Shown: positions 39,950 to 49,298, counted from the stretch's first letter. The stretch is 64,000 bases of DNA from a bacterium (GCA_003242735.1 QGVH01000004.1:121779-185778), one strand, 5' to 3'. Notes: generated by a model from the letters alone, not told the origin. Program-made: numbers and translations.

Positions 39950-41083
39950 CTAACCTCTCTGCTGGATCGGCACGACCTTCTTGCCCAGCGGCCCGACGTA
40001 CGTGGCCTGCGGCCGGATCAGCCGGTTGTTCCGGAGCTGCTCGATCATGTGCGCCGTCCACCCCGGTGTCCTCGCGATGGCGAAGACGTTCGTGAACATG
40101 TCCGTCGGGATGCCGAGGGTGTAGTAGACGGACGCGCTGTAGAAGTCCACGTTGGGATAGATCTTCTTGCCGCGCCGGTCCATCTCCTCGCGCATCACGC
40201 TCTCGATCCGGCTCGCGATGTCGAGCCAGCGGGTGTCCCCGCCCTGCGCCGCGAGCTGCGCGGCGAGCGACCGCAGAATGGGCGCGCGCGGGTCCACGGC
40301 GCGGTAGACGCGGTGCCCGAAGCCCATGATCCGTTCGCCGCGCGCGAGCGCGTCCCGGACCCACGGCTCCGCCCGCTCCGGCTCTCCGATCTCGAGCAGC
40401 ATCTGCATCACCCGCTCGTTGGCGCCGCCGTGGAGGGGCCCCTTGAGCGTTGCGATGGCGGAGGTGAGGCCCGAATGGATGTCGGAGAGCGTGGCGACCG
40501 TCACCCGCGCAGCGAAGGTGGAGGCGTTCATGCCGTGCTCCGCGTGGAGCGTGAACGCCACGTCCATCGTCCGCGCCCGCAAGTCGTCCGGGAGCTCGCC
40601 GGTCAGCATGTACAGGAAGTTGGCGGCGTGCCCCAGCCCTTCCCGCGGCGGGAGCGGCTCCTGCCCGTTCCTGATCCGCTGCCACGCCGCGGTCAACGTC
40701 GGCATCTGGGCGATCAGCCGGATCGCTTTGCGGAAGTTCGCCTCCTCCGTCATGTCCTGGGCATCGGGGTCGAAGCCCGCGAGCGCAGACGCCGCCGTGC
40801 GCAGCACCGCCATCGGATGCATGTCCCGCGGGAGCACACGCATCAGGTCCAGGACCGCCGGAGGAACCGCACGTCCGTTCTCGAGCTGACGGCGGAAGTC
40901 GGCGAGCTGTGCGAGGTTGGGCAGCTCACCGTAGAGCAGCAGGTAGCAGACTTCCTCGAACGTGGCGTTCTCGGCGAGGTCCCCGATCTCGTAGCCCCGA
41001 TAGATGAGACGACCTTCCTCGCCGTAGATCTCGCTCAGTTGGGTATCTGCAACGACGACGCCCTCTAACCCTCGATTCGACAT
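39950..41083 (-). CDS. gltA: Citrate synthase (short, 377 residues)
   Basis: The enzyme condenses oxaloacetate and acetyl-CoA. Catalytic residues are the histidines in [13 protein letters not shown] and [10 protein letters not shown] and the aspartate in [13 protein letters not shown]. Length is that of the dimeric class that also includes 2-methylcitrate synthases, so a methylcitrate role cannot be excluded. The neighbouring icd favours citrate. ATG at 41083 has TGGAGGA seven bases before it; the upstream open frame was rejected. A leader of about 150 bases precedes it. Confidence 0.95.
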   Translation of the reverse strand: MSNRGLEGVVVADTQLSEIYGEEGRLIYRGYEIGDLAENATFEEVCYLLLYGELPNLAQLADFRRQLENGRAVPPAVLDLMRVLPRDMHPMAVLRTAASALAGFDPDAQDMTEEANFRKAIRLIAQMPTLTAAWQRIRNGQEPLPPREGLGHAANFLYMLTGELPDDLRARTMDVAFTLHAEHGMNASTFAARVTVATLSDIHSGLTSAIATLKGPLHGGANERVMQMLLEIGEPERAEPWVRDALARGERIMGFGHRVYRAVDPRAPILRSLAAQLAAQGGDTRWLDIASRIESVMREEMDRRGKKIYPNVDFYSASVYYTLGIPTDMFTNVFAIARTPGWTAHMIEQLRNNRLIRPQATYVGPLGKKVVPIQQRG

Positions 41084-41239
41084 GAGCCCGTCCTCCAGGG
41101 CGAAGGAATGCGCGTGGAAGGCATTGCGATCCAGTGAGCCGACTCCGCACGGCAGAACAACGGGGCCGACGTCCTCCGCCATTCCCGCGGAGGAGCCAGC
41201 CCCGTGAGAATCCAGGGCGGAACGTGCGGCCGCGCGCGG

Positions 41240-41269
41240 AACATAAGCGGCGCCCCGAGCGGGATGCAA
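41240..41269 (-). promoter_or_regulatory. Probable promoter and leader of gltA
   Basis: On the minus strand, TTGCAT (41264-41269), 18 bases and TATGTT (41240-41245) would start near 41233. The leader to gltA is about 150 bases and contains a 7-bp hairpin (CCTCCGC/GCGGAGG) around 41172-41195. Confidence 0.45.
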
Positions 41270-41377
41270 GGGCACCTCGGGCGGCCATCTCACGCGCGCA
41301 GCCGTGCCGAGGGGCCGGAGCCCGAGAACACCACGAAGATGTGTTCGCGCCGCCGCGGTGCACAGCGTGTGTCGCCC

Positions 41378-41406
41378 TTGCGAGCGCACCAGCGCGTCGT
41401 TACATT
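41378..41406 (+). promoter_or_regulatory. Probable promoter of the leader RNA and FeoA-like gene
   Basis: TTGCGA (41378-41383), a 17-base spacer and TACATT (41401-41406) face the plus strand. Transcription would start near 41413. The match is moderate but the spacing ideal. Confidence 0.45.
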
Positions 41407-41412
41407 AGGTTG

Positions 41413-41541
41413 CCACGCCATTCCGCAGGGGTGGATGGCGTAGCGGGCCCCGTGGCGCCCTCGCTGGAGCGCTCCGGGGTTTCTCTGTCCCCTGCAGTGA
41501 TCCAGGCTCGTGAAGGCGCTGCCGCCCGGTAGCGCCTTTTT
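41413..41541 (+). ncRNA. Candidate structured leader RNA or small RNA
   Basis: From the presumed start near 41413 the RNA can form a hairpin with ACGCCAT/ATGGCGT arms (about 41415-41442). A GC-rich middle holds the palindrome GGAGCGCTCC and a GGGG/CCCC hairpin, and an intrinsic terminator comes at the end. The TGGCGCC segment near 41452 could pair with GGCGC of the terminator stem, a possible antiterminator. No known riboswitch class was recognised. It may be an attenuator for the gene at 41579 or a free small RNA. Confidence 0.4.
41514..41541 (+). terminator. Intrinsic terminator upstream of the FeoA-like gene
   Basis: A perfect 7-bp stem (AGGCGCT/AGCGCCT) with a 10-base loop runs into five T (41537-41541). 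It lies 38 bases before the next start codon and between promoter and gene, so it could control read-through. Confidence 0.7.
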
Positions 41542-41578
41542 CGTTCAGTCCCCGTTCGACCCGCAGCGGGAGCGCGTC

Positions 41579-41890
41579 ATGTCTGGTCCTACCTCGCCGG
41601 TCCGCGTCAGGAGTCTCGCGGCGACCGCCTCGGGGGAGGCGGTCGAGATCAAGCGCATCCTCTTCGAAGCCCTCCGGGAGTTGTGCGCCGATCTGGGGGT
41701 CCGCGAGGGCGATCTCGTGAGATGCCGTGCCGAGACGCCGTCGCAGCTCCTCCTCGAGACGCCTGCGGGGCGGACCGTTGCCCTCGCGCGCGACTGGGCA
41801 CGCTTCATCCAGGTCGTCTCTCCCGGTCCGGTCCCGGCGGCTCCGCGCCGGCTGGGCCTCGAACGGGAGACGGCGGCTGCCCGCTCGTGA
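41579..41890 (+). CDS. Small FeoA-like domain protein
   Basis: The 103-residue protein shows an SH3-like FeoA pattern in its second half: LGVREGDLVRCRAETPSQLL, then AGRTVALARDWARFIQVVS. FeoA domains accompany ferrous-iron transporters or metal-dependent repressors. No feoB or DtxR partner is next to it, so the role is unknown. The first 30 residues do not match. The ATG at 41579 has CGGGAG before it; the longer frame would begin inside the terminator and was rejected. The next plus-strand gene is 100 bases on. Confidence 0.55.
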   Translation: MSGPTSPVRVRSLAATASGEAVEIKRILFEALRELCADLGVREGDLVRCRAETPSQLLLETPAGRTVALARDWARFIQVVSPGPVPAAPRRLGLERETAAARS

Positions 41891-41990
41891 GCTCGCGCGC
41901 TTGACACGCCTCCGAAGGCGGCGTATGCCTGAGCCTGTTGGCGCCGGGCGCACGGCCGCCCGGCGGACCCGCCGCCTCCGGAGGAACACC

Positions 41991-42602
41991 GTGCGTTCGT
42001 TCTCCCTGCTGCTCGCCCAGACGTTCCTCGCCTTCGCCCTCGCGCTTCCTCTCGCCGCGCAGGAGATCGAGCCGTATCAGACGTTGGGCATGGCCTTCGG
42101 CTGGGGCGCGGTCCGTCCGACGGGTGACAGCGGCGGACGCGGCGCTGCCGCCGACGGGGGCGGCAGCATCCAGTTCGCGCTGGACACCGATGTCCGGACG
42201 AGTCCGCGGGTATCCTTCTACGCGAGGATCGACGCGGATGCGGCCGAGGTCCGCCAGCACTTCGGCGTGAGCGGTGGCGTCCGGTTCAGGCCGATGCGCC
42301 GAGGGAGCATCCGTCCGCTGGCCGGCCTCGGCGTCGGGCTCTACTGGCTCGAGCCGAAGACGGACGTGGGCTACGCGGTGGACCGGGAGTTCCCGCTGCG
42401 TATGGAAGGGCACGTGGCTGCGGAGTGGTTCGCTGCCCCAGGACTGCGGTTCTTCCTCGAATACCGTCTGGCGGGGTCGCGCTTCAGGGCGGTCAGGCGG
42501 GGCGACGGGCCACCCTCCGGCCCCGCGCTCACCGTCTCCGACGAGGCGGTGCTGCACCTGGCACACAGCGGATGGTTTGGGCTGCGGCTGGCGCTGTTCT
42601 GA
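41991..42602 (+). CDS. Small outer-membrane beta-barrel protein
   Basis: The 203-residue protein starts with a signal peptide (SFSLLLAQTFLAFALALPLAAQ, cleavage probably after AAQ). Alternating beta-strand segments follow, and the last residue is phenylalanine (LRLALF), typical of outer-membrane barrels. The mature part has about eight strand-like segments, suggesting an OmpW/OmpA-like eight-stranded barrel. GTG at 41991 has GGAGG seven bases before it. Function and ligand are unknown. It converges on rocD. Confidence 0.75.
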   Translation: MRSFSLLLAQTFLAFALALPLAAQEIEPYQTLGMAFGWGAVRPTGDSGGRGAAADGGGSIQFALDTDVRTSPRVSFYARIDADAAEVRQHFGVSGGVRFRPMRRGSIRPLAGLGVGLYWLEPKTDVGYAVDREFPLRMEGHVAAEWFAAPGLRFFLEYRLAGSRFRAVRRGDGPPSGPALTVSDEAVLHLAHSGWFGLRLALF

Positions 42603-42726
42603 ACGCCGGTCCTCCGGCCGCGCGTGGCGGCTGCCGATCAGCCACGACGATCCGCGCCCGCCGGGTCCGGGCCCGTTCCCCTTCCCTGCGCGTTCCGAGC
42701 GTCACACGGCCGCTGCGCAGCGCGTT

Positions 42727-44016
42727 TCACTCGCCCTGGAGCACCTCGCGGATCGCCGGCAGCACGCTTTCCAGCTCTTCGCGCGTCGCGACCAGCGGCG
42801 GCGCGAAGCGGACGACCTGCTCGTGCGTCTCCTTCGCCAGGACGCCGCGCCGCATGAGCGCCTCGCAGAACGGCCGGGCCGGGCCGGATTCACGCCGGAT
42901 CACCACGCCGATGAGCAGCCCGCGCCCCCGCACCTCTGCAACGTGCGGCGACCGGATCGCGGCCAGCTCGCCCATGAACCAGGTCCCCAGCTCGTGCGCC
43001 CGCTCCGGCAGCCGTTCTTCGACGATGACGCGGAGCGACGCCCGCGCGACCGCCGCCGCCAGCGGGTTCCCGCCGAACGTGGAGCCGTGGGTGCCCGGCG
43101 TGAAGACGTCCAAGACCGGCGCATCGGCGAGCACCGCCGACACGGGGTACACGCCGCCGCCCAGCGCCTTGCCCAGGATCATCACATCGGGACGGACGTC
43201 CTCCCACTGGGACGCGAACATTCGGCCCGTGCGACCCAGGCCCGTCTGGATCTCGTCCGCGACGAGGAGCACGCCCCGTTCGCGGCAGAGCTCGGCCGCC
43301 GCGCGCAGGTACCCCTCCGGCGGCACCACTACACCCGCCTCGCCCTGGATCGGCTCCACGAGGAACGCGGCGGTGTTCGGGCCGAGCGCGTTGGCGAGCG
43401 CCTCCACGTCGCCGTAAGGCACCAGCCGGAACCCGGGCGTGAACGGGCCGAAGCCCCGCCGGTACAGCTCTTCGGATGAAAAACCGACGATGGTCGTCGT
43501 CCGGCCGTGGAAGTTCCCTTCGCAGACGACGATCTCCGCGCGCTCGGCCGGGACGCCCTTCCGCTCGTACGCCCACTTGCGCGCGGCCTTGATCGCCGTC
43601 TCCACCGCCTCCGCGCCCGTGTTCATCGGGAGCGCCTTCTCGTAGCCGGCAAGGGCGCAGAGTTCCTCGAGGAACGGGCCGAGCTGGTCGTTGTGGAACG
43701 CCCGCGAGGTCAGGGTCAGCCGTTCCGCCTGCTCGTACAGCGCAGCGAGGATGCGGGGGTGCCGGTGCCCCTGGTTCAGGGCCGAATAGGCGCTGAGCAT
43801 ATCGAAGTAGCGGCGACCCTCGACGTCCCAGACCCAGACGCCTTCGCCCCTCTCCAGCACCACGGGCAACGGCTCGTAGTTGTGGGCGCACCACCGCTCC
43901 GCCGTCTCCAGCGCTCGCCGGGTCCGTTCTCCAACAGCGGCATCGCCGCCATGGGGCGCGGCCCGCTCCGACGGTTGCCGCGCCTCGGCCGCTCCGCCCG
44001 CCACGTCGCCGCGCAT
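42727..44016 (-). CDS. rocD: Ornithine aminotransferase
   Basis: The 429-residue PLP enzyme fits ornithine 5-aminotransferase, which converts ornithine and 2-oxoglutarate to glutamate semialdehyde. The family signature [15 protein letters not shown] is present, as are [15 protein letters not shown], the aspartate in [15 protein letters not shown] and the PLP lysine in [16 protein letters not shown]. Class III members with other amines are possible but the signature is specific. About 30 extra residues lead the protein. ATG at 44016 shares one base with the upstream stop (TGATG). Confidence 0.9.
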   Translation of the reverse strand: MRGDVAGGAAEARQPSERAAPHGGDAAVGERTRRALETAERWCAHNYEPLPVVLERGEGVWVWDVEGRRYFDMLSAYSALNQGHRHPRILAALYEQAERLTLTSRAFHNDQLGPFLEELCALAGYEKALPMNTGAEAVETAIKAARKWAYERKGVPAERAEIVVCEGNFHGRTTTIVGFSSEELYRRGFGPFTPGFRLVPYGDVEALANALGPNTAAFLVEPIQGEAGVVVPPEGYLRAAAELCRERGVLLVADEIQTGLGRTGRMFASQWEDVRPDVMILGKALGGGVYPVSAVLADAPVLDVFTPGTHGSTFGGNPLAAAVARASLRVIVEERLPERAHELGTWFMGELAAIRSPHVAEVRGRGLLIGVVIRRESGPARPFCEALMRRGVLAKETHEQVVRFAPPLVATREELESVLPAIREVLQGE

Positions 44017-44552
44017 CACGCCTCCCACTCCCCATGGCCCGGCTCGTCCGGCACGCCGCACTCCGGGCACTGGGTCGCGAGATACCGCACCCACTCGACC
44101 AATTCGTCCTCCTCGGGCAGTTGCGCCACGCCCTCCGCAGCCACGGAGTGGTAGACCAGGCCCCAACGGTCGGCGATGACCAGCGCGCTCCGGTCCGCCG
44201 GCACGTTCAGCCGCCGCAGCGCCGATCCGTCCACATCCGCGAGGACCGGGAACGGCACGCCCCCGACGCGGCCGACCAGCTCGGTCGCCTCTTCGAGCGA
44301 CGAGGCGACGATCGCCAGAGGCCTGCCGGCCCAGGGTTCGAGCCGCCCGGCAGCCCGCGCGAGCCACTCCAGCTCCGCCGCGCCTTCCTCATCATCGTAT
44401 CGCAGGACCACGAGCACGGGCGCGCCCCGGGCAGGGTCGCGCAAGGAGACCGGACGCCCGTCGGGAACCGCGGGGAGCGCGAGGGCGGGCAACCGTTGGC
44501 CCGGCCGGAGCGGCGCCTCGTTCAGGTCGGACGGCGTTCGCTGGACCGCCAT
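44016..44552 (-). CDS. Peroxiredoxin-fold protein lacking the peroxidatic cysteine
   Basis: The 178-residue protein resembles AhpC/TSA proteins: [20 protein letters not shown] opens it, and [20 protein letters not shown] and [15 protein letters not shown] match the later strands. Where the peroxidatic cysteine and its Pro/Thr partner should be, the sequence reads [12 protein letters not shown], so peroxidase activity is unlikely. Two cysteines at the C-terminus (CPEC, residues 162-165) could bind metal or form a disulphide. ATG at 44552 has GAGGG before it; an ATG at 44573 overlaps the upstream stop and is an alternative. Confidence 0.75.
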   Translation of the reverse strand: MAVQRTPSDLNEAPLRPGQRLPALALPAVPDGRPVSLRDPARGAPVLVVLRYDDEEGAAELEWLARAAGRLEPWAGRPLAIVASSLEEATELVGRVGGVPFPVLADVDGSALRRLNVPADRSALVIADRWGLVYHSVAAEGVAQLPEEDELVEWVRYLATQCPECGVPDEPGHGEWEA

Positions 44553-44572
44553 CGTGTCGCCCTCGCGGCGCA

Positions 44573-44878
44573 TCAGCGAGAGACCGGCTTGCCCAGCCGC
44601 TTCTCCACGTCCCGGACGGCTTGGTTCAGCCGATTGGTCGCGCCCTTGTGGTCGTCGACCGCCAGGAGCATGTAGACCCGGTCGTGCTTCTGCCGCAGCC
44701 GCTCTTCCGCCCGCTTGATCACCGGCATCACTTCATCCCACTCCCCCTCGATGACGGTGTCCATGCCGGTGACCTCGTACGGCAGGCCGGAGCGGTCGAT
44801 CTCGTCAATGACCTCGGAGACCGGCTCGACCAGAGAGTCACCGCCACCCACCGGGAACATCGCGAGGCTGAACAGCAT
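44573..44878 (-). CDS. MTH1187/UPF0045-family protein (possible thiamine-binding)
   Basis: The 101-residue protein matches the UPF0045 family of ferredoxin-fold tetramers, some members of which bind thiamine or related ligands. Clear segments are VSEVIDEIDRSGLPYEVTGM, DTVIEGEWDEVMPVIKRAEE and RLNQAVRDVEKRLGKPV. GGAGGT precedes the ATG at 44878. It heads a run with the peroxiredoxin-like gene and rocD, both overlapping by one base. Confidence 0.88.
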   Translation of the reverse strand: MLFSLAMFPVGGGDSLVEPVSEVIDEIDRSGLPYEVTGMDTVIEGEWDEVMPVIKRAEERLRQKHDRVYMLLAVDDHKGATNRLNQAVRDVEKRLGKPVSR

Positions 44879-45002
44879 GATCCACCTCCGTTGGAAGGGC
44901 TGGGCGAGAAGTCGCTCGTGGCCGACGACTGCATGGGTACAGCGCGGGCATTTCCTGTGCCGGAGGGTGCGTATGCGCCCGGCTCCACAGGACTCCCAAG
45001 AC

Positions 45003-45038
45003 GAAAAGGCCCGGGCGCTGTCCTGGCGCTCCGGGCCT
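45003..45038 (-). terminator. Intrinsic terminator after tRNA-Leu
   Basis: On the minus strand AGGCCCGG-A-GCGC and GCGC-CCGGGCCT form a 12-bp stem with one bulged base and a 7-base loop, followed by TTTT. It lies about 55 bases beyond the tRNA 3' end. Confidence 0.7.
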
Positions 45039-45092
45039 CCATCCGCGCCCGCGGCTCCTCCGCCGCGGTGCCGCCTGACGTCTCGATGCTCA

Positions 45093-45175
45093 TGCCGAGG
45101 GTGGGACTCGAACCCACATGGGCTTGCGCCCGCGCGATTTTGAGTCGCGTGCGTCTGCCATTCCGCCACCCCGGC
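45093..45175 (-). tRNA. tRNA-Leu (anticodon CAA)
   Basis: Read on the minus strand, the acceptor arms GCCGGGG and CCTCGGC pair with one G-U, and A is the discriminator. The anticodon stem is CGCGA/TCGCG with loop CTCAAAA, giving anticodon CAA for UUG codons. The long variable arm (GGGCGCAAGCCC) is typical of tRNA-Leu, and the T arm holds GGTTCGAGTCC. The CCA end is not encoded. It reads UUG, a rare codon in a genome this rich in GC. Confidence 0.96.
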
Positions 45176-45206
45176 GTACACTCCTAAGATAACACCTCCT
45201 CGCGCC

Positions 45207-45857
45207 TCACTCCAGGGCCTTGGGCGGCCCCAGCACCTCCCGCAGGATCATCGCGCGCTGCAGCTCGCTGCGCCCCCCCAGACGGAGGCGGACGGCGGGC
45301 CCGCGACGACGCGGCGCGGCCGCCGGCGCGGCGGCCGCGGCGATCTTCGCTCGGAAGGCGGCGTGCCGCTCCTCCGGGGACAGGTCCAGCACCTCCAGGG
45401 ACCGGACCACCGGCTCCTCCTCGAGCGAGACCACCTCCCGGGACCCGGGGAGCGGCGGGGGCGCGGGCTCGAGATCTTCGTCCCACCCCTCCTCGTCCCA
45501 GCCGTCTGCCTCCCAACCCGCACCTTCCGCGGTCGGCGACCACTCGACCGGCTCGGCCTCCGCCGGCGTCGAGACCGGCTGCGGCGGCTGCGGAGCACTC
45601 ACCGGCGCTGGCCGCCGCCTCTCTCCCGTCAGGATCTCCCAGAGGTCGTCCGGGATCATGTCCGCGGCCGAACCCGGCGCCGCGCTCTGCGGCTCCGCGT
45701 CACGCCCGGGGACGCTCGCCTCGGACTCACGCCGCTCCGGCCGCTGCCCGCTCCCTGTCCTGCCGGGCGGCTTGGGTTGCCGGCCGCCCCCCAGAACCGA
45801 CCCGAGAACGCGCCAGACGATGAACAACAGGATGAGGAGCGAGCCGAAGTCCTCCAC
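45207..45857 (-). CDS. Membrane-anchored acidic protein linked to floA
   Basis: The 216-residue protein has an N-terminal hydrophobic anchor (residues 5-22, LLILLFIVWRVLGSVLGG). A long Pro-, Glu- and Trp-rich low-complexity middle follows, then a conserved-looking C-terminal helix ending LQRAMILREVLGPPKALE. A similar end is familiar from short hypothetical proteins in other bacteria, but no function is known to me. GTG at 45857 lies 2 bases after the floA stop, so it is made together with flotillin. The cytoplasmic tail could act as a scaffold in flotillin microdomains, which is only a guess. Confidence 0.7.
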   Translation of the reverse strand: MEDFGSLLILLFIVWRVLGSVLGGGRQPKPPGRTGSGQRPERRESEASVPGRDAEPQSAAPGSAADMIPDDLWEILTGERRRPAPVSAPQPPQPVSTPAEAEPVEWSPTAEGAGWEADGWDEEGWDEDLEPAPPPLPGSREVVSLEEEPVVRSLEVLDLSPEERHAAFRAKIAAAAAPAAAPRRRGPAVRLRLGGRSELQRAMILREVLGPPKALE

Positions 45858-45859
45858 GC

Positions 45860-46852
45860 TCAGCTCTCCTCGACCGGGCCATCGGAGGTCCCGCCTGCGA
45901 TCGCGTGGCGCATCTCCGTATCGGCCATGATGTTACGGATCCGCAGGTAGTCCATGATGCCGAGGTTGCCGCTGCGCAGCGCCTCGGCGATCGCCAGCGG
46001 AACCTGCGCCTCCGCCTCCACCACCCGCGCGCGCATCTCCTGCACCTTCGCGCGCATCTCCTGCTCCAACGCCACCGCCATCGCCCGGCGCTCCTCCGCC
46101 TTCGCCTGCGCGATCCGCTTGTCCGCCTCGGCCTGGTCGGTCTGCAGCTCCGCGCCGATGTTCTTGCCGACATCCACATCCGCGATGTCGATGGACAGGA
46201 TCTCGAACGCCGTCCCGGCATCCAGCCCCTTGGCGAGAACCGTCTTCGAGATGGCGTCCGGGTTCTCCAGCACGGCCTTGTGGGACTCGCTCGAACCGAT
46301 CGTCGAGACGATGCCCTCGCCCACCCGTGCCAGGATCGTGTCTTCACCCGCGCCGCCGACCAGCCGGTTGATGTTGGCGCGGACAGTCACGCGCGCGGTG
46401 GCGATGAGCTGGATCCCGTCCTTGGCCATGGCGGCCACCTTCGGCGTCTCGATGACCTTGGGGTTCACCGAGACCCTCACCGCATCCAGCACGTCACGGC
46501 CCGCCAGGTCAATGGCCGCGGCCCGCTGGAACGAGAGGTCGATGTTCGCCTTGTTGGCGCTGATCAACGCCTTCACGACCCGGTCCACGCGGCCACCCGC
46601 GAGGTAATGCGCCTCGAGGTCCTTGATCGACAGGTTGAGCTCCGCCTTGGTCGCGGCGATGAGCGGGCGGATCACCGCCGCCGGGTTCACTTTCCTCAGG
46701 CGCATGCCGATCAGGTCGCCGAGCCCGACCTTCACGCCGGCGAAGATCGCCTCGATCCACAACCGGACCGGCACCGCCCAGGCGAGGAACATGAGGATGG
46801 CGACGCCGACGACGACGAAACCGATCGTGCTCAGGAAAAGGCCCTCTTCCAT
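45860..46852 (-). CDS. floA: Flotillin-like protein FloA
   Basis: FloA (330 residues) is a membrane scaffold protein of functional membrane microdomains (UPF0365). A membrane segment at residues 8-28 is followed by the SPFH-like core ([40 protein letters not shown]) and a coiled-coil part with repeated Ala/Glu ([20 protein letters not shown]). Length equals that of Bacillus FloA (YqfA). ATG at 46852 was taken over the longer frame. It follows nfeD by 67 bases, the usual pairing. Confidence 0.95.
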   Translation of the reverse strand: MEEGLFLSTIGFVVVGVAILMFLAWAVPVRLWIEAIFAGVKVGLGDLIGMRLRKVNPAAVIRPLIAATKAELNLSIKDLEAHYLAGGRVDRVVKALISANKANIDLSFQRAAAIDLAGRDVLDAVRVSVNPKVIETPKVAAMAKDGIQLIATARVTVRANINRLVGGAGEDTILARVGEGIVSTIGSSESHKAVLENPDAISKTVLAKGLDAGTAFEILSIDIADVDVGKNIGAELQTDQAEADKRIAQAKAEERRAMAVALEQEMRAKVQEMRARVVEAEAQVPLAIAEALRSGNLGIMDYLRIRNIMADTEMRHAIAGGTSDGPVEES

Positions 46853-46919
46853 GTTCCGAACGCTCGCGGGTGAAGCGGGTTGAAAGGGAATCGACGCGAT
46901 CGAAGGCGATCGAATGTTA

Positions 46920-48296
46920 CTACTCCACCGGCCGCACGACGTGCCGGTACCCCTCCGCGCGTACGATGCGGACGGGCGTGCCCGGTTCGATCCACTCGCC
47001 CTCGCTGACGACGTCCAGGCGCTCGTCGCCGAACTGGGCGACGCCGGCCGGGCGCAGCGCCGTGATGGCGACGCCCGTCGCGCCGACCAGCTCGGGCCGG
47101 GCCGGCGCGGCGAGGTAGCCCGCCTGGGACTCCAGGGCCTGGTCGAGCACGATGCCGGAGCGCGCGAGCCGGCCTCTCCTGGCCAGCGAGCGCAGCACGA
47201 GCCAGCCGCCGACGAGAACCGCAACGATGGCGAACGACAGGCCGCCCGCCGCCTGGCTCAGGTCCACCGCGGTCGCCGAGCTGCCCACCATGCTCAGGAA
47301 AACGCTGCCCAACACGGCGGCGACCCCTCCGACCCCGAAGATCCCGAGACCCGGAACCACGAACAATTCGATTCCGAGCAGCACGAAGCCGACGCCGAGC
47401 AGGATCAACTCCTCCCAGCCCGCCAGGCCCACCAGGTAGTGAGCGCCGAAGAACAGGGCTAGGCACGCCACTCCCACCAGACCGGCCAGCCCGAACGACG
47501 CCGTCTTCAGCTCGACGAGGAGAGCGAGGAAGCCCAGGGACAGCAGCAGCGGAGCGACCATCGGGTGCGTCAGGAAGCGCACCAGCCCCTCGGCCCAGTT
47601 CACCTCGGTGACGACGGTCTCGGCCGAAGCGAGCCCGAGATCCTCGAGCAGCGTCTCCCAGTCCGCCGTCTCGACCGCGTAGCCGACGCGGACCGCTTCC
47701 TCCGTCGTCAGCGTGAGCAGCTTGCCCGGCTCGACGAGCCCTTCGACGCCGACCTCCTCGTCCACCATGGCTTCCGCGATGCGCGGATCCAGGCCGCGCG
47801 CCTCGGCCAGGGCCCGCATCTCGCTGCGCATCGCGCTCACGATCTTCTCCGGCGCCTTCTCGCCCTCTCCCGTCACCGGCGTCGCAGCGCCGATCATCGA
47901 GCCCGGCCGCATGTAGATCTTGCGCGTGGCCAGCGCGATCATCGCCCCCGCCGAGAACGCCCGGCGGTTGATGAACGCGTAGACCGGGACCTCGGAATCG
48001 GACACGGCGTTGACGATCCGTTGCGCGGCATCCACCCGGCCGCCGGGCGTCTCGATCTCCAGCACCGCCGCGGCCGCCCCCGCAGCCGCCGCCTCCCGCA
48101 GGCTCCGCTCGACGAACGGCGCGAGACCCAGCTCGATCGTGCCGTGCACCGGGATGCGGTACACGACGTCCCGGCGCGCGCCCTCCCGATCCGGCCCATC
48201 GGACGAGCCGCACGCGAGGACGGGAGCCCACACGGCCAGCAGGCAGGCCAATGCGATTCCACGCATCCGGCGACGGAGTGTGGCCCTCATGCCCAT
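46920..48296 (-). CDS. NfeD-family membrane serine protease
   Basis: The 458-residue protein is the long NfeD form: an N-terminal ClpP-like protease domain, about four membrane helices (near residues 240-370) and a C-terminal OB-fold domain ([20 protein letters not shown]). Protease marks are [18 protein letters not shown] and the serine in [14 protein letters not shown]. The N-terminus [14 protein letters not shown] looks like a lipoprotein signal with the cysteine at about residue 27. NfeD proteases partner with flotillin/stomatin proteins, here floA next door. The exact start is uncertain (48296 or the ATG at 48290); no good ribosome site precedes either. Confidence 0.9.
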   Translation of the reverse strand: MGMRATLRRRMRGIALACLLAVWAPVLACGSSDGPDREGARRDVVYRIPVHGTIELGLAPFVERSLREAAAAGAAAAVLEIETPGGRVDAAQRIVNAVSDSEVPVYAFINRRAFSAGAMIALATRKIYMRPGSMIGAATPVTGEGEKAPEKIVSAMRSEMRALAEARGLDPRIAEAMVDEEVGVEGLVEPGKLLTLTTEEAVRVGYAVETADWETLLEDLGLASAETVVTEVNWAEGLVRFLTHPMVAPLLLSLGFLALLVELKTASFGLAGLVGVACLALFFGAHYLVGLAGWEELILLGVGFVLLGIELFVVPGLGIFGVGGVAAVLGSVFLSMVGSSATAVDLSQAAGGLSFAIVAVLVGGWLVLRSLARRGRLARSGIVLDQALESQAGYLAAPARPELVGATGVAITALRPAGVAQFGDERLDVVSEGEWIEPGTPVRIVRAEGYRHVVRPVE

Positions 48297-48367
48297 GGAT
48301 GTACCCGACGGATCGAGAAAGGATACGGAACCGGCGAGCGCCGGCGCGCGGCCGGCCGCCGAGGGGC

Positions 48368-49156
48368 TCAACGGGCCGCGCCAGACGCCGCGTCCAGGAG
48401 CTGCCGCGCGTAGTAGGCGCGGCGGAGACCCAGAACGTAGCGGCCCGCGGCCTCGGCCTCCCGCGCGCCCCGCAGCAGCCGCTCGGCCCGGCGCAGGTCG
48501 GCGACCCGGGCGCTGTCGCCGCTCCGCCGCTCCGCGGCGAGCCGCGCCTCGACCACGGGGAGCAGGCGCCGGAGCACGGCGTGCGGCGTCGTCTCCGCCA
48601 GCCGGTCCGCGGCCCCGACCAGGGCGGAGACCGCCGCGACCTCGTCTCCCGACGCGCTCGCGGCGTGGGACCGTCCGAGCAGGGCTCGCGCCTCCACCAG
48701 CGCCTCGCGCACCGGCGGCACTGCGACCTCGCCCACCACCGCTTCGGCGGTCTCCAGCCAGAAACCCAGGGCGCCGCGCGCCGCCTCCAGGGCAGCGGGC
48801 TCCAGCAGCCGGGCGAGCGGCACGATGCCGGACGCGTACGCCTCGGCCCGGAGCCGGCGCGCCTCCGGCCCGTCCTCCAGCGAATCCGCCCGCATCGCGA
48901 GCGCCAGCGCCGCGCTCAGCCGCACCACGGCCTCTTCCGCCCTCGCTCCACCCCCGTCCGCCGTTGCCCGGGCCCGGGCCAGCGCCTCGCTCGCCAAGGA
49001 CGTGAACGTGGGCAGCTCCGCCGCGATCGCCAGCGCGGCCTCCACCTCGCCCGCAGGGACCAACGCCGCGGGCTCCATGACGGCGTCGCCACAGCCGCCG
49101 AACACGACCAGGCCGGCGAGGGCGGCGCCAGCGATCCCGGAGGGCCGAACGCGCAT
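48368..49156 (-). CDS. Predicted lipoprotein, alpha-helical, unknown function
   Basis: I do not recognise a family. The 262-residue product begins with a basic start, a hydrophobic stretch and a lipobox-like GLVVFGGC, so Cys near residue 22 would be lipidated. The rest is Ala-, Arg- and Glu-rich and almost all helix-forming, possibly repeated helical hairpins (LRRAERLLRGAREAEAAG). Start at 49156 was chosen because the signal sequence begins there; the longer frame reaches across the tetR promoter. It lies 71 bases upstream of nfeD on the same strand. Confidence 0.72.
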   Translation of the reverse strand: MRVRPSGIAGAALAGLVVFGGCGDAVMEPAALVPAGEVEAALAIAAELPTFTSLASEALARARATADGGGARAEEAVVRLSAALALAMRADSLEDGPEARRLRAEAYASGIVPLARLLEPAALEAARGALGFWLETAEAVVGEVAVPPVREALVEARALLGRSHAASASGDEVAAVSALVGAADRLAETTPHAVLRRLLPVVEARLAAERRSGDSARVADLRRAERLLRGAREAEAAGRYVLGLRRAYYARQLLDAASGAAR

Positions 49157-49235
49157 GCGGATCCGCTCGACGAGACGGAAACCTCTCTGCGAAAAGCTAG
49201 TAGCAAGCCCCGGCCGCGGCAACGGGATCGCGTAC

Positions 49236-49264
49236 TTGACCCCTCCGGGCACCCGGTCTAGGTT
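49236..49264 (+). promoter_or_regulatory. Sigma-70-type promoter of the tetR operon
   Basis: TTGACC (49236-49241), 17 bases and TAGGTT (49259-49264) face the plus strand; the start would be near 49271. The match is good at -35 and fair at -10. Confidence 0.6.
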
Positions 49265-49269
49265 CACGC

Positions 49270-49281
49270 TCGGACGTCCGA
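49270..49281 (+). promoter_or_regulatory. Putative TetR operator
   Basis: The perfect 12-base palindrome TCGGACGTCCGA sits right at the expected transcription start of the tetR gene. Regulators of this family bind short palindromes and often control their own promoter. Autoregulation is inferred. Confidence 0.45.
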
Positions 49282-49298
49282 CCAGGGGGCCATCGGGC

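Noticed and set aside
48825..49298. Upstream extension of the tetR frame
   Set aside because: It covers the lipoprotein gene on the other strand and the tetR promoter and palindrome.
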